A DNA stretch of 64,000 nucleotides, from positions 310,001 through 374,000 of the forward strand of contig KV748204.1 of NCBI GenBank assembly GCA_001692895.1, given 5' to 3'. How positions within the stretch are numbered: position 1 is the first letter of the stretch; every line of letters starts with the position of its first letter. A program made the translations under genes and the position numbers. Origin of the DNA: Cenococcum geophilum 1.58 (Eukaryota > Ascomycota > Dothideomycetes > Gloniales > Gloniaceae). Under the pieces are notes generated by a model. That model was not told the DNA's origin and searched no databases. It worked only from the letters and a program-made list of their open reading frames with translations. Below are positions 21,500 through 34,151 of this stretch, piece after piece.

Positions 21500-24400
21500 G
21501 TAAGTTTGCACTACTATATGCCACGCATATGCTAAGTATATACAGGTACTCTAGAGCGTACCTAACATCGAACACGAAGACGATAGTTCTTAAGATGATA
21601 TAATTAATAGAGAGAAAATTAAAGATAAAGAAGCTAAGGAGGGCGAGGGTTAAGATAGTATATAATAGCGGCTTTTATTTTATATGGGTCTCTCTAAGGT
21701 AAAACTATATATAATACCATACATAGGCTATATATATGCTTAGAATAGCCAAAGTATACTCTAAGACTATAGAGCACTTATTAGCTCCAACGGCAAGCAT
21801 TAAGTTATTATCTAAGAGGTAATAAACTATATTATAATGCTAGAATATCTAGCAATTAGAAAAAAAGGAATTGCATACTTTATTTATAAAGCAACACCTT
21901 TACTATTTATAGATATAGATAAAGAGATAGTACGCGATGTTATTAAGGAGTATATATCAAAGGTAAGCTATATACATACTAGGCATATGCTATATTTATA
22001 CCTCTAGTAGATTTAATTCTTATTCCATTAAACTGGTAACGCTAAGATTATACGACTAAAACTCCTTAGAGAAACCAATAATTAGGAGAATAGAAAAGCA
22101 TTCCACTAAGCATTTAAATATAGCGGCATTAGACACTACGAGTACGCCTATAAGGATATACTCCGCATATACTCGGCATATAATTAGGTTAAGCTTAAAT
22201 TAATTAACGACCTCTAAAAGCGTAGTAGTCATCTATACTAGGCAGTAGAGATTAATAAAAAGCTTAAGCAAAGCACAGAGAAGTAAGCGTCGTCTATATA
22301 TATTAGGCATATGCTTATAATATACAGCTACTACCACAGTATTCTATAATTATGGTGGTAGTATATCTACCCTAGTATATAAGAACGTGTATGTAGTAAA
22401 AGCAGACTAATGATATTTTTTCGGCATAGAGTACGCATATGGCCAGTATATGCATAATATATGCTTATTATATACAGGTAGAGTTTATCGGTTGTTCCAG
22501 CAGTAGTAATACTAAAGTATAGTATACTGCCTAGCCTTTATTACCGACAACTGCCCAGGTAGATATTTAATACCTTCATCTACTTATTAAATATGGAGTT
22601 TAGGAAATTAAACGAGAATGTACCTATATTAGATATGCAACATTAAAGCGAAAATATTGCGGTACGTAATGTATATATTTTGCATATACTATGCATATGC
22701 TAAGCATACACAGGATTTAACCACCCGTAAGGCTAAGGCAGGGTAGTAGGCCGCGCATACGGTGCATAGTTAGATTGTTATATTCCTGTTAATATAGCAC
22801 AATATCCTTATATTTGCCTTATTACACGGAATTCTTATATATATTATCCACTGTACCTAATAAAGCTACTAATTAACCTTGCTAATAACGTAGTTAAGGC
22901 AATAAGGCAGGTGGAAGTCCTAAGCCTTACTATACGTATGCCCTATATATGCATAGTATATATAAATAAAACTACTTACTATTATATAGGTCGATTTATC
23001 CTATTACCGTAGTACTATATTTTATATAGGAAGTATAGGGCGCAGACACTACGTGCAGTGTATAGTAGTCTTAATATTAAGAATCGAATTACTGCTCTAA
23101 TTAGAAAGGAGAGGATGGTACAATTCCCAGAGGGGACGGCATATATAGGTAAGTATAGGTTAGATATATGCTAAGCATATATAAAGACTAAGTAGAGCAG
23201 GTATACTACGCGAGTTCTCTATTAATTAATATAAAGAGAACACCGAGTAATAGATTCGGGTAATTTATAACTTTGATAATGAGCATTTCCTTATTATATA
23301 CTATATGTACGCACAAGCCAAGGCATTCCAACACGTAACATATATGGAAATGGACCTATTATTTAAGATGGTTTAAGGTAAAACAAATCTATTCTTAATT
23401 GTAGGATGGGATAAGAATTCTAAATATATATATGCCCTATGCTATATATATGCCATATATACGCTAATACCGATAATAGGAATCAAGGTATAGGTATACG
23501 CCTTTCTTAACCTAGAAATACGTGCTGCGTATATAAAGACGTTTAAGCTAGTATTTAAGGTTTTAGGTAATGCTGCTTAATCATCTATATAATTTACATA
23601 TATTTACGGAACCGGATTTTGTATAGCTATCGTTAATATATATAAGAAACAAGCTAGCGGTAAGTATACGTTTGGTATACGCTTTGCATACGCCTAATAT
23701 ATGCTTATAACATATAGGCTTTAGGGACTACCTATATATATTTAACCCATCCCATAAATAGGATAAACACCTTTAGTATATACTTATATTCTGCCTAGTA
23801 TATATTAAATAGAACTTTGCTAAGCGCTTTCTAACTTATAAAGCAAGATATATTATAGAGCAGATATAGGAAGCGGAGACAGAGTAGAAACTAATCGCGC
23901 GTATGCAAAGTATATGTACACTGTATCCGGAGCTTACGTCTTAGATAAACAATAAGAAGAAAATATAGATACTAGCCGGGCTTGCAAAGGAAAAGTTAAA
24001 GGTCCCTTATAAGTGGTGGGCATATGCACAGAAGCATACTAGAATTGGTAAAAGTAGTTACTTTTAAGATAATAACTTTACCGGTTGAAAGTTATGCGTG
24101 CTTGCCGTAGTGCTACAGTAAATGCATATACTCTGTATATGCACCGTATATTCTAATATTTTAGTAAAGGCTTAAACTCCGTATATAAGAAATGTTCGAT
24201 ATATAAGAGCTATATAAAGAGGCAGGAATAGATAATATATAGAAAAATTATTACAACTTAAAGTGGATAGTGGTATAGCTACGGAAACAATATATATATA
24301 TATAATGTAAATATAAAGTATATACTAAGCTTAGGCAGCGTAGAAATAGCGGAAAGCAGCTAAGCGGCAAGCTAGAAATCCTAGGCTAAATCTTCCCTAA

Positions 24401-26606
24401 AATCCTCGGAACCCATTTAACACCCCTAAACCTACTATATTTAGTAGACAGAATATATCGCAGATAAGTACAGTAGATAATAATATTGCATTAGTATCGG
24501 ATACGTCGCGTATATTTACCGCATATACAGCATATATGCCACCACTATCTTAAAGTTAAACCCCCCAGACTGCAGGTAAGAGGCATAGGTCTTACCTATC
24601 TATAAAGGAGCTAGAAAAGGAGGCATATACGCTATATATAGAAAATATGGAGCAACAAATTAATGAATTAAAATAGGCTAAAGACGTATATAATAAAGCA
24701 AAGGAACTAGCAGAGCTTAAAAAGTGGGCGTAGGAATATAGTGTTAGCATATAGGTGTATATGCAAGGTATATACATAATAAATATTACGTAGAGTTCTG
24801 TTACCATAAATAAAGAATTAATTAATATAGGCCTATCGGCCGGTGCCCTATATTAGGTATATGCCTAGCCTATCCGCCGAATAAACTCTACTAAAACTCC
24901 GACTATATATACTGCGCACTACGTATATAGTATATAGGCCTAGCGTATGCTAGAACTTAAAGATTAATACTAGCTTTTTATATAGTGCGGGAGAGGCGGG
25001 ATAACTAGTAGGTTCCGCCCGTGGCTTATATAAAGCATAAGCATAATATACGCAATAGAAGGAACTAGACTTACTAGAGCTCTTACTACTACTACAACAA
25101 CGGCCGGCTGGTTTTCTACCCCCTGCTGCTAAATATTAGTAGTGCATATATAGAGTATATGTAAGGAAAACTTGCCCCTTTAGCGGCGGGTAGACGGTAA
25201 GAGAGACTCCTTACGGTCGCCCGGGGGAGTCGGGCCACGCTATGTATATAGTTAGCATATGCCGAATATATGCAGGTAAAATACTAACCTTGCGCTTTAA
25301 GCCGGTTAAAGGAGTAGACGGGCCGATATACTGTTTCTCTTATATTAGCATACGCCTAGTATAAGCATATATTAATCTATAGTTAGTAGAAGACATTAGG
25401 GGTTTGTATATACGTAGTATATGCGCGTATAAGCTAGCAATATAACTAAGTGGTGGTGTTAGTGACGCATATGCAGGGCCTATATAAAGTCAGACTTTGC
25501 CAGTGTCCTAAATATAGAGATAAGTATTCGTTTCTGAATCGGGCAGTAGTCCTAGTAGTAGCTATAGTTATCCCTCGTATACGCTACCCTTAGGCCTACA
25601 AGTACTATTAGGTCTAAAATTAAACTTAGGGGGAATAAGTATATAGATATATAGATAGATAGACATATTAGGGTATGGTGCGTATATATAGAAGCGATAC
25701 TAGTGCTCTTACCTTGCGATAGAATTGCCTGCCAAATTAGGCAGTAAACCCCTAGTCTTAGGTACTATATCTAGTTAGTTTGGGCTAGGTATATACTGGG
25801 TATAGAGTAAGTATACGCGATTAAAGTATAGGCGTCTATATACTCCGCAATCCTTAACCCTAAAGGGCCACAGCTATATTTAGTATTAGTACTATATATA
25901 TATTGTATATATATAACCTACCTAGGCTTATATAGGTACCTAGTATCCCGCTAGCCGCCAGACAAAACAAAATACTTTAGGGCGCTATATTGTATTAGCG
26001 TTGTATATACATAGCATATACTAGGCATATACTTCTCTCCCGCAATCAGCTCTACGGCCAACATATTAGTAGTAGGAGGGTTTATCACTATATATGGTAA
26101 GCGTATACCTTAGCTGCTATTATACGGTAATACATATAGGCACCGCTGTGCTCGTTACGGATATGGCGGTAGTACTACAACTATATTAGTAGATAAAGCA
26201 GATGCTATGCGTATGCGGAATATACGCTTAGCTAGGCGGTAAAAACCTGGCCGCATATCTGCGTGCTATTTACTACAATATCGCAGCTATGTTTTTTGTT
26301 AGCATATGCTATATAGAAGGTATAGATATATAACCTATACTATGGAGTTAATAGCAGACAACACGGATGCGGGATTAGGTAGGTCTAGTTTACGCTTAGT
26401 ATATACACACTCTTTACGTTAAGCTCTTCTGGCACCTATTTACGTTGTTCTATACCGTCACAGCTAGGGCTGTATAAGGTTAGCATATGCTATAGATATA
26501 CGGCGCTTAGTTTACTTACGCCTTCCACCAGCTACTAATGCTGCGGCGCGTGCTTTGTCTATTGTGAGCATATACCTTATATATATATTCTCTATAACTA
26601 ACCTAG
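21500..26606 (+). other. Set of short intron-like segments sharing a GCATATGC/TATGCTAAG core
   Basis: Clear GT...AG intervals of 43-58 bp: 21500-21545, about 21974-22018, about 22282-22330, about 22669-22712, about 23152-23205, about 23652-23708, about 24119-24170 and 26564-26606 (GTGAGC...ACTAACCTAG). Most carry GCATATGC, TATATGC or ATGCTAAG close to the 3' end, where a branch point would lie. More than 20 further GCATA/TATGC clusters recur at roughly 150-250-bp spacing over the element, several with donor or acceptor already mutated. Splicing is inferred from sequence only. Confidence 0.5.
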
Positions 26607-26616
26607 TGTTACCTAA

Positions 26617-26634
26617 TTAGGGTTAGGGTTAGGG
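26617..26634 (+). repeat. Interstitial telomere-type repeat (TTAGGG)3
   Basis: Three perfect TTAGGG units inside the degraded element. TTAGGG is the telomere repeat of most filamentous ascomycetes. Three units may be chance or a scar of break repair or telomere-directed insertion. Confidence 0.6.
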
Positions 26635-27249
26635 ATCGGGCCTGTATACTTCTATTAGTATATGCTTCTTATAGGCATATATAAAGCATATACTTACTAT
26701 AGTAGTAGCCAAAGGTACTAGGGTTATTGGCGCCGGCCACCTGCGGATTATTAAAATTAATAATTAAGAGGCTTATGGTGAGCGTAAGCAGGGCATATAC
26801 GAGAATAAAGTTTAGTAGTTAAATTTAACTAGCACTATGTCAGCATATGTAACGCTTATGTGTAGGTTATATAGAATATACCCGTGGCGTGTGGTGTTAT
26901 GGAGAAGTTATGGTGTAACCGCTATTATTATGGATATGCGACGCGTATGCACGGGCCATGTTTTAATAACTTAGCTTGCGTATTTTATACTACAGCTAGG
27001 GGATGTATATACCCTACATATGCATATGAAGTGTTTTATTATATTCGTTATTTATTAAATACTTTAAATACTTTAAATTCTATATATTAATTTTTTTGGG
27101 TATATGCGCTACATATGCACAAACTCGGCGGGGTCGGAAGCTGAGCAGGGTCAGAAGTTAAGCAAGGTCACAAAGTCAAACTTAAAGTTCTGACCCCGTT
27201 GAACTTTGTGACCTCGCCGAGCTTTTCCATAACCTTGCCGAGCTGCGAC

Positions 27250-27788
27250 CCCGGCTTTAGTTGCGATAAGAAGGTTAGCAGCTTCTGGTTTTTTGGCTTT
27301 CGGGAAATTCTTAGCGCACGGTTTTCCTGAAGCTCTTGGCACGCACTTTAGCCAGGTCCCCAAAAAAATAAAGGATTTAAAGAATTACAGTCCCATCCAA
27401 TTCAGCCTATCTCTCCCGCGAGGTGTAACAATTAACCAGCTTAGACCTGCGCAATGTCGATGTATTCTTCAGACCAATTGTCTCTTCGTATCCTTGCAGT
27501 GCGCGCTTTAATATCTCCTCTGCCTCAGCGGGCTTGTACTGATTCACGTAGAGAAGGTCTAGCTTTAGTTATGTGAAAACTGACAGGCAACATGTCGCCC
27601 CACCATGATGGGCTCGGCCGCAGCCAGCATCGCGGCAGCCGTAACTTTCCCTGCTGGACTTTGTGGTGCCGCTGTTTTACCTTGTCTCACGACCCTCTAT
27701 CGATCCGCACAAAGAACTGCACACCCCTAGTTGTTCCGCACTCAACTATTTCACATCGGGTCTGGTCGGACTTACGCTTGAAGAGACT
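27250..27788. other. Upstream region of the broken HET gene
   Basis: Normal-composition DNA between the right end of the 21-27 kb element and the HET ATG. The HET frame is open from 27663 but lacks an ATG before 27789. No other feature seen. Confidence 0.5.
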
Positions 27789-30651
27789 ATGGATCCGTAC
27801 AGCTATTCTTCGCTTCTGCCGGGACATGACAGCACTCGCTTGCTTCGCCTAATGCCAAATAAAGACGAGACTGCCGTTATCAAATGCCAACTCTTCGACT
27901 ACACCCTTGAATCAGGCAAACAGACTCACCTGTACGAAGCTTTATCCTACGTATGGGGCGATCCAAACAAGACCGTGCCTATTTTTGTAGGCGAGTATTG
28001 CTTCAACATCACGGAAAACCTTCACACGGCGCTGCTACATCTTCGAAATCACTCTATCGAACGAATTATATGGGTAGATGCTGTTTGCATCGACCAAGCA
28101 AATGAGCAAGAGAAAGTGCACCAAATTCAGTATATGGCGAAGATCTATGGTCAAGCAAACCATGTAATCATTTGGCTTGGAGAGGCGGCAGACAATAGCG
28201 ATCAAGCGTTCGAAGACATACGTATTGCTGCAGAAGATGAGTTTACGAATTCGTTGATAGAAGAAACGAGCCAGAAAGCAATTCTCAAACTGCTTGAACG
28301 ACTGTGGTTTCGGCGCATCTAGGTAAGGGAGCAAATACTCGACAATATCCGCAAAGTACTAAAAGTCGATCTAGGTGCTTCAGGAAGTCGCTGCAGCGCG
28401 AAGCGTTCTGATCATGTGTGGTTCTGCAGAGATGAACGGATACGCCTTTTGCTCAGGTCTCAACAAATTGGGGCTTTCCTGTTTTCCAGGCTTACAGGGT
28501 CTGATCCGTTCAGCAGTCTATCTGATAAGGGGAGCAATATTCCGACCTAGACATGCAGTGAGTTTGCCAAGCAGAGTCTCTTTAGGCGAGCTGATAGATA
28601 TGTACCATAACCGCGAGGCTACTAGGCGCCACGACAAGATCTATGCCTTGCTCGGCATGAGCTCTGAAGGTCCCAGCGCAGCTGGTTTATCGCCTAATTA
28701 CCAGGTCTCTTGGAAAGAACTTTTGCTGCGACTTGTTGGATTCCTTCTTTACAAAGAAATCTCTGTAGAGACTTGGAATGAAAGAGAGATAGCAGTGATC
28801 AAAACCAAGGGCTTTATTCTCGGCCAGGTGTCCTCGGTAGAAAGTGACAGTGCTCGGTATGATAGACAGCACGTGACTATCAAATTTAAGAATACGTCTA
28901 GGTCGTCAGAGTATAGGAGGAAATGGGGCAATCGATGGACTCTCCAGGCCTCGGCAAAGCCCATCCGGAATGGTGACCCCGTCTGCCTTCTACAAGGGGC
29001 TTCAAAGCCAACCATCATTAGAACACGCAAGGACCATTTTACTGTTATCGTGATCGCAGTTACTCCTCGGCAGGGCGTACAAACAAAGAGTAGATATGTT
29101 GAGCGCCAGGGATCCTTGCCTTCAATGGAAAGCTTCTCGCGTGACTTTCTACTGGCCTGGAACTGGGACGAGTCCAACGAAGCTTTGGCAGAGATCAATA
29201 CTCTGGTATCGGAGTATTCGATGACAGCTTCGAATAAAATAACCAGCTTGTATAATGTAGCACTAATCTTACAAGACGCGGGAGAGTATGAAGAGACAGG
29301 AAAGAGGTTTCAAGAAATAATAGAGGCCTATGAGGGACCGTCTACGGAGGAGCACCCATACAAGCTAGCATGTATGGAGAACCCGGCGTTTATATACAAG
29401 AAAAAAAACCTATTAGAAAAGGCAGAAGACTTATTTTTGCAGGTAATACAGACAAGAAAACGGGTGCAAGGGGTGGATCATCCAGATACGCTGAGCAGCA
29501 TAGCCAACCTAGCGTCAATTTACGTGGATAAAGGCAGGTTAAGCGCAAAGGCACTAGAGATGATGGAAAATCTATTAAGTCGAGTAAAACACAATGTCCA
29601 GATCCTAGAAGAAGAGATGGTCCTTATTACAAAGTCATTCGGTAAAGAAATAGTAACACTTTTACTCGTTCTAAAAAGAGACAATGCCCAGATTACAGAA
29701 GAGATGCTTAAGGCAGCAGCAGGAAATCTAGAGTATGGAGATGAAGTAATGACACTACTACTTGACCGAGGAGGGGACAATATCCAGATTACAGAAAAGG
29801 TGCTTAAGGCAGCAGCAGGGAATTGGGACTATGGAGATGAAGTAATGACACTGCTACTCGACCGAGGAGGGGACGATATCCAGATCACAGAAGAGGTGCT
29901 TAAGGCAGCAGCAGGAAATCAGGGGTATGGACTTAAAATAATGGCACTACTACTCGACCGAGGAGGGGACGATATCCAGATCACGGAAGAGGTGCTTAAG
30001 GCAGCGGCAGGAAATCCGACGTATGGACTTAAAGTAATAGCACTGCTACTCGACCGAGGAGGGGACAATATCCAGATCACAGAAGAGGTGCTTAAGGAAG
30101 CAGCAGGAAATCCGTGGTATGGACATAAATTGATAGCTCTGCTACTTAACCGAGGAGGGGACGACATTCAGATTACAGAAGAAGTGCTTAAGGCAGCAGC
30201 AGGGAATTGGTATGGAGATAAAGTAATAACACTGCTACTTAACCGAGGAGGGGATAATATCCAGATCACAGAAGAGGTGCTTAAGGCAGCAGCAGGAAAT
30301 TGGTATTAAGATGAAAGAATAGTGCTGCTACTTAACCGAAGAGTGGACGATATCCAGATCACAGAAGAGGTGCTTAAGGCAGCAGCAGGGAATTCGACGT
30401 ATGGACTTAAAGTAATAGCACTGCTACTTAACCGAGGAGGGGATAATATCCAGATCACAGAAGAGGTGCTTAAGGCAGCAGCAGGAAGTCTGGGGTATGG
30501 AGAAAGAATAATGGCACTATTACTCGACCGAGGAGGGGACAATATCCAGATCACAGAAGAGGTGCTTAAGGCAGCAGCAGGGAATTTAACTTGTAGATAT
30601 AAAGTAATGGCGCTACTTGACCGAAGAGGGATACTTGAGGTAGCATTATAA
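27789..30651 (+). pseudogene. HET-TPR-repeat protein, interrupted by two stops
   Basis: ATG at 27789; exon 1 ends at 28322, intron 28323-28374 (GTAAGG...CTAG), exon 2 from 28375 in frame. HET blocks: YEALSYVWGDP, WVDAVCIDQANEQEKVH, IYGQANHVIIWLG, then LWFRRI before a TAG (28320-28322) where the family has Trp, and VLQEVAAARSVLIMCGS after the intron. TPR-like units follow (about 29250-29560: DAGEYEETGKRFQEI, EKAEDLFLQVIQTRKRVQG, HPDTLSSIANLASIY), then ten tandem 32-aa repeats from about 29690 to 30645. A second in-frame stop, TAA at 30307-30309, replaces a Gly codon in repeat 7; the frame stays open beyond it to 30651. The layout is that of non-self recognition proteins. The first stop leaves only a 177-aa HET fragment, so I call it a pseudogene in this strain; recoding or a sequencing error cannot be excluded. 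Confidence 0.82.
29690..30645 (+). repeat. Ten tandem ~96-bp repeats coding a 32-aa unit
   Basis: Each unit encodes ITEEVLKAAAGN, three variable residues (LEY, WDY, QGY, PTY, PWY, W-Y, STY, LGY, LTC), a short variable stretch, then LLLDRGGDDIQ. A degenerate unit precedes the array (LEEEMVLITKSFG). Copies are nearly identical apart from the variable positions. The unit resembles a repeat of unknown function seen in fungal HET, NACHT and patatin-type proteins. Confidence 0.85.
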
Positions 30652-31898
30652 GCTAAAGAGCCAAACTACCTCCCTACTCACCACCTCTTTAGGGTAAGCT
30701 TCCTTTTATATACTTCGCGGGAGGTAAATTGGCTTAGAAATTATTGGAGATTAGTAATATAACTTAGTAGCTTTAAAATCAACGAATATAACAATTTATC
30801 TTTAATATACTCTACCTCTATACCCTATATACCTTATATACAGCTTATAGATATATATATTAGGTAAAGTAAATAAGTATAACTAATATATTTTGGGCTT
30901 ATAATATATATAGAGTTGGTCACCACTTGCCACGACTATGCATAAAGTCTGTTCACAATGGATAGGCAATGTATTTAAGCCCTTAGACTGAGAAAACTAG
31001 AACTAGTGTCAACCTATAAAATATGTCCTATCTGGCTTCGTCAGAAGGACCGGTCTTTTTGAGCCAATTGGGCGTTCAACAACTAGGAAGAAAGAGAAAG
31101 GAAGGAATACTTATGCCTAGCCGGGTTGCCCGTTCATCGATGACGCGATCAGTTTCCCGGCGGAAGTTCGGCGAGGTATCATGGCAATACCTAACATGGA
31201 AAGAGGTTGGAAGCTGGAGATGTTGACAATGGAAATCGAGATGGAGTTGGGAACGAGGAAGAGCTATGTGTAAAAATTTCGATTCATCCTCGAGTCATCT
31301 TTTACGTGTTAGTTACATACACACTATGCAAATAAATCAAAAATCCAATTCCTAGGTAAAGTGCGTGCCAAGAACTATCTCGAATGCAAGAAGCGGAAGC
31401 CGATTATCAGCTTGGCGCCGATCCCGCCTGCCAACCCACTGAGTAAGGCTAGCACAGAAACACCAACACGAGCGAACGATAGTGAACCGGCACCGCACTG
31501 TCTGACATGCTAGGATGGGACCTGGCACGCCTGATCTTCCGGCTATAACACAATCGCGCCTGTTCCTAGATAGAAAAAGAACACCGACGCCTCCAAGTTA
31601 GCAGCGTTGCTCTAGCTTTTGCTAGCAGTGGCACGGCGCCGGCCTGATCACAACCCTGTATCCACTGATCGTCAGGTCCTAGTCGTTCATACGGGGCAAT
31701 TCATAAAGCAACCAAGGTGAATTCATCAGATGATATTAACTCTACCCAGACGTCCCGAGTCGTATGCTACACTGCTAAAACTCTAATGAACACCCAAGCC
31801 GCAGTAACCGCAGCAACTCCCTCCCAGATCCGGAGAAAAAATATTCATCCTTAAACTCGTCCCTCTCTTTTCAATCATTCCCGTTCCGTTCCGTTCTT
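30652..31898. other. Intergenic region
   Basis: AT-rich to about 30930, then mixed composition. The 67-codon plus-strand ORF at 31023-31226 has no recognisable domain and is probably spurious. The right end should include the 3' UTR of acl1. Confidence 0.5.
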
Positions 31899-34151
31899 TT
31901 ACAAACTGACCTCTACTCTGCCCTCGTTTCCAGGCGCACCGCCACCAAGGTTTGGTAGCAGGTAGGTGATGTCGTCCCATGGATGCCTGTACAGACCAGT
32001 CCTCAACCTCTTCTGGTCGAGGAAATGGGCAATCAGACCGATACTCCTGCCGAGCACGAACAGACCGTTGAGCACACCCATCTTCAGGTAGTCCTCGGCC
32101 TCCTCGGCGCTGAAGGCACCGCAGTTGCGCATCAAATCAACGAAGCAGACTGCCACGCATCCGTCCACATTCAAGATCAGGTTGTCCTTCTTGGACGTTG
32201 TCACCGTCTCGACCGCAAGCGCATAGTCTAGCATCTTGCAGCTAGGGAAGTTCTTCTTGACGAACTCCTTCACGAGCTCCACACGGAGATCGGGGTTGTT
32301 ACGTGACTTAACCCTGTGGCCGATACCAGGAACTAGGACATGTTAGGACATGATTTATCAAAGCACTTACAAGGACGCTTACTGAGCTTGTTCTCCTTTC
32401 TCATCGTGTCCACAAAGTCACGTGGACTCAGGCCCTTATCATAGGCCTTAGTGAACTCCTCTGCGGCGCCATCGAGAGCGCCACCGAACCGCGAGCCAAT
32501 GGTCAAAAGACCGCTGACCAACGCGCTGATGAGATCCTTACCAGCTCTCGTGGTGATGATAGTGTTCATAGCACCAGACACGGCTGGACCGTGATCGGCA
32601 GTCAACATGAGGACCATCTCTAGGAAGCGACTGGCGTAGTCGGGAAGACGACGACGGAACCAAAGCAACGACATGACACCACCAATACCAATGTTGTCCT
32701 TGAACACATCGGAAATAGGCATACCAGCGTAGAGGAGTTCTTGGCCACGGTCATCAGAGATGGTAGAGATGAAAGCAGCAGGCTTCCGGATTAGACCAAG
32801 CTCTTGTGCCCAAGAGTAGTCAATGGGAATCTTGGGGACAACAGGCTCAGCCTTAGGCTTAATGGTGCCATCTTTGACCAATTTCTGGTAGACCTGAGCC
32901 AGCATGCCGGGCATGTCCTCGAATGTCTCCGGGATGTAGATGCCGGCTTCCTTCATCATCTTGTTCTTCATCGCAGCAGTCTCAAGTTGAGAGTTTGCGA
33001 AAGAACCAGCGTGACCGAATTGGACCTCGGTCTTCAGCATGCTAGCAACAGTACCGATGGCCCACGCGACGACGGGCTTGTTTACTTGACCCGATTTAAC
33101 AGCCTCAATGACACGGTATTCCTCAACACCACCAACCTCACCGAGCAGGACGATGATCTTGCAGTCGGGGTCGGCCTGGTAGCGGAGAACGTGGTCAATG
33201 AAGGTCGTTCCGGGGTACCTGTCACCACCAATGGCGACACCCTCCAACACACCATCGGTTGTGTTTGCGATGATGTTGTTAAGCTCGTTGGACATACCAC
33301 CAGACTTGGAGACGTATGCGACGGAACCAGGGCGGTACAACTTAGAAGCAACGATGTTGTCCATCATACCACCAGTGTTACCAATCTTGAATGCGCCAGG
33401 CTTAATTCCACCAACGGTGGCCGGGCCAATGATGGTGATGCCCTTCTTCTTGGCAACATGGAGAATTTCACGGGCACGCTAGAAATCCATGTTAAACTTT
33501 ATTTCCATATGTAGAAAACATGTAAAATGTGTTAGGTAAACTTACTCGCTCGGGAACGCCTTCGGCAATGATGGCAATTGACCTGATCTGGGGGAACTCC
33601 ATCAATTCCATAGTGGAGCTGTACACACTGCGGGACGAGGCGAAGTTGACGACGGTATCGACGTCGGAGTGCTTGGCCATGGCTTTCTCCACGGATTGGT
33701 AGACTGGCAGCAGAGTCTCGCTTGTCCCCCAGTACCTGCAGAAAGTAGATTAGTAACGCGCAATCCGAGATATCTCATAGGGCAAGCTCCAATAGGCTAA
33801 ACGCACATTTTGCTAACGAATTGACCTCCGAACGTATAAATAATACCAGCTACAGAAGGCGTCTTGCGCTTGCAAATGAAGTCGAAATCGAGCATGCCCT
33901 GCACAGCACGAGGCTGGAGACCGCTGTATTAAAATTCCAATTAGTCTCTTTTTCCGATTATCTCCACTCAATTCGAGGCGGGAAGCTCACTAGACGAAGC
34001 ATCGCGTCTTTGGATGGAAGAGAGTGTGCTCGGCCGGGGGGCTCAGCGGCCTGCTAGGAGCTGCGAAACGGCGAATGTTGTCGTTTGCAGACAGACCGCC
34101 CTCAGTAGAGGTTGTGGGTGCGCTGTTTGTGGCAGGCACGGCGGAAGGCAT
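31899..34151 (-). CDS. acl1: ATP-citrate lyase subunit 1 (C-terminal-type subunit)
   Basis: Five exons on the minus strand: 34151-33991, 33923-33807, 33735-33546, 33478-32383 and 32332-31899, with introns of 67, 71, 67 and 50 bp; total 665 aa, the expected size. The start is [10 protein letters not shown]. With acl2 it forms the cytosolic complex that makes acetyl-CoA and oxaloacetate from citrate, CoA and ATP, supplying lipid synthesis and histone acetylation. In fungi the animal enzyme is split; this subunit has the CoA-ligase alpha part and the citrate-synthase-like lyase part. Visible motifs: [10 protein letters not shown], carrying the phosphohistidine; [36 protein letters not shown]; and [15 protein letters not shown] in the lyase part. 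The gene is divergent from acl2 across 1.1 kb, the usual arrangement in Sordariomycetes. No abnormal codons or stops. Confidence 0.97.

Larger units (their letters stand above)
21150..27240 (+). mobile_element. RIP-degraded DNA-transposon-like element, about 6.1 kb
   Basis: An AT-rich block is bounded by related inverted segments: 21154-21182 and the reverse complement of 27208-27236 match at 22 of 29 positions (AAGGT...GGAAAAG...AGGTCAC), inside clusters of GGGGTC/AAGGTC motifs. Between them the plus strand keeps traces of one large protein: HFLIIYYMYAQAKAFQHVTY and KTNLFLIVGWDKN (about 23287-23425), AYIKTFKLVFKVLGNA (about 23530-23580), YGTGFCIAIVNIYKKQAS (about 23605-23660), HLXYILIFCLVYIK (about 23770-23810), and LAGLAKEKLKVPYKWWAYAQ (about 23975-24035). 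This reads like the transposase-type proteins common in fungal repeats, but I cannot assign a superfamily. Many intron-like segments interrupt it (listed separately). Stops are mostly TAG/TAA at Trp/Gln positions. Confidence 0.6.

Noticed and set aside
28323-28374. In-frame readthrough instead of an intron
   Set aside because: GTAAGG...CTAG with exact family continuity on both sides supports an intron; the stop lies before the donor in any case.
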